From Paenibacillus sp. DMB20 (GTDB lineage Bacteria > Bacillota > Bacilli > Paenibacillales > Paenibacillaceae): a DNA stretch of 64,000 nucleotides. Position numbers and translations under genes: made by a program. The stretch is from NCBI RefSeq assembly GCF_000987955.1, contig NZ_LAZU01000029.1:1-64000 (forward strand). The letters run 5' to 3'. Below the pieces are notes generated by a model. That model did no database searches. It was not told the DNA's origin and saw only the letters and a program-made list of their open reading frames with translations. Shown one piece after another: positions 63,785-64,000 of the stretch (position 1 is the first letter of the stretch; every line of letters starts with the position of its first letter).

Positions 63785-64000
63785 GCGTTAACCCCCTTCT
63801 TCATCCATGTCTTCACGGCATCAATGGCTTCTTTTTCGGTTAACGGGATGCTGCCAAGATCCATTCCCCGTTTGCGCATGTCCAGGCCGAACAGCGAATA
63901 TTGGGGAAGTGCAGCTCCGAATGCCAGGGCACGCTCATCGGTGAGAATCTCCTTTGAGCTGCCTCGCATGGCCACTTCACCCTCGTTCAGCAGGATGACA
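63781..64000 (-). CDS. ECF-transporter-type ATP-binding protein, C-terminal part (truncated by window edge)
   Basis: The frame is open to the end of the window (VILLNEGEVAMRGSSKEILT), so at least 72 C-terminal residues are seen. This is the usual region after the H-loop of EcfA-type ATPases, followed by a linker and a helical tail (LTEKEAIDAVKTWMKKGVNA). Its stop overlaps the start of the second ATPase by ATGA. The rest of the operon (EcfT, EcfS and the N-terminus) must lie beyond the window. Confidence 0.7.
   Translation of the reverse strand, partial: VILLNEGEVAMRGSSKEILTDERALAFGAALPQYSLFGLDMRKRGMDLGSIPLTEKEAIDAVKTWMKKGVNA

Noticed and set aside
1..64000. CRISPR arrays, tRNA and rRNA genes, complete insertion sequences or prophage
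   Set aside because: I saw no regularly spaced direct repeats, no cloverleaf or rRNA signature and no intact transposase or phage module; only short gene remnants and the dispersed repeat are present.

Overview
The window is a piece of a Firmicutes chromosome that looks like Paenibacillus. The evidence is AGGAGG-type ribosome binding sites, a leucine T-box in front of leuA, Fur and cre boxes of the Bacillus type, many AraC and MerR regulators, a secreted GH16 glucanase with CBM56, and lineage-type families such as DUF6138 and DUF4304. No rRNA, tRNA, CRISPR array or complete insertion sequence was found. The assignment to Paenibacillus is inferred from gene content only.

Layout. 1-10.7 kb is accessory: small immunity-like unknowns, a membrane-anchored pectin-acetylesterase-like hydrolase, an AraC regulator with a short-chain dehydrogenase, a VOC protein, a phosphotransferase and gene remnants. 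10.9-14 kb holds an orphan HPr-kinase paralogue and a secreted double-discoidin protein. 14.3-19.1 kb holds two MerR modules with near-identical operators (MerR with two SRPBCC proteins; MerR divergent from a CPBP protease), plus ribosomal protein L25/Ctc. 20.5-22.1 kb is an overlapping PadR/BtrH-domain pair. 22.3-25.6 kb is an NAD-salvage and ADP-ribose operon (pnuC, nadR, NrtR-like NUDIX regulator, NADAR) behind a palindrome array. It abuts a decapitated sugar ABC permease and a frameshifted GH95 fucosidase. 29-35.1 kb is a two-component system with a VanZ protein and a peptide-detoxification-type ABC transporter.

35.2-47.2 kb contains AraC regulators, a Fur-controlled siderophore-uptake locus, an XRE-TPR regulator, a decayed LiaS/LiaR-like sensor system and another set of immunity-like genes. 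47.5-55 kb is a compact class II lanthipeptide cluster: precursor, LanM, LanT and a LanF/LanE immunity transporter. The precursor has a mersacidin/actagardine-like lipid II motif. A nested four-helix RNA structure lies between precursor and LanM. 55.2-57.9 kb is T-box-controlled leuA and a DUF4304 gene. 58.1-64 kb, on the minus strand, holds the GH16 glucanase with a cre box and a nucleoside-salvage cluster (two nucleoside hydrolases and two ECF-type ATPases).

Two features run through the whole window. First, a modular structured repeat with a shared core (GAACCGTAYCACAAGT) recurs in about nine copies, always between genes and usually next to a terminator hairpin. Second, at least seven otherwise intact genes are broken by exactly one-base indels, mostly in short homopolymers, and two genes have ATA where an optimally spaced start codon is expected. 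Part of the apparent pseudogenisation may therefore be sequencing error.
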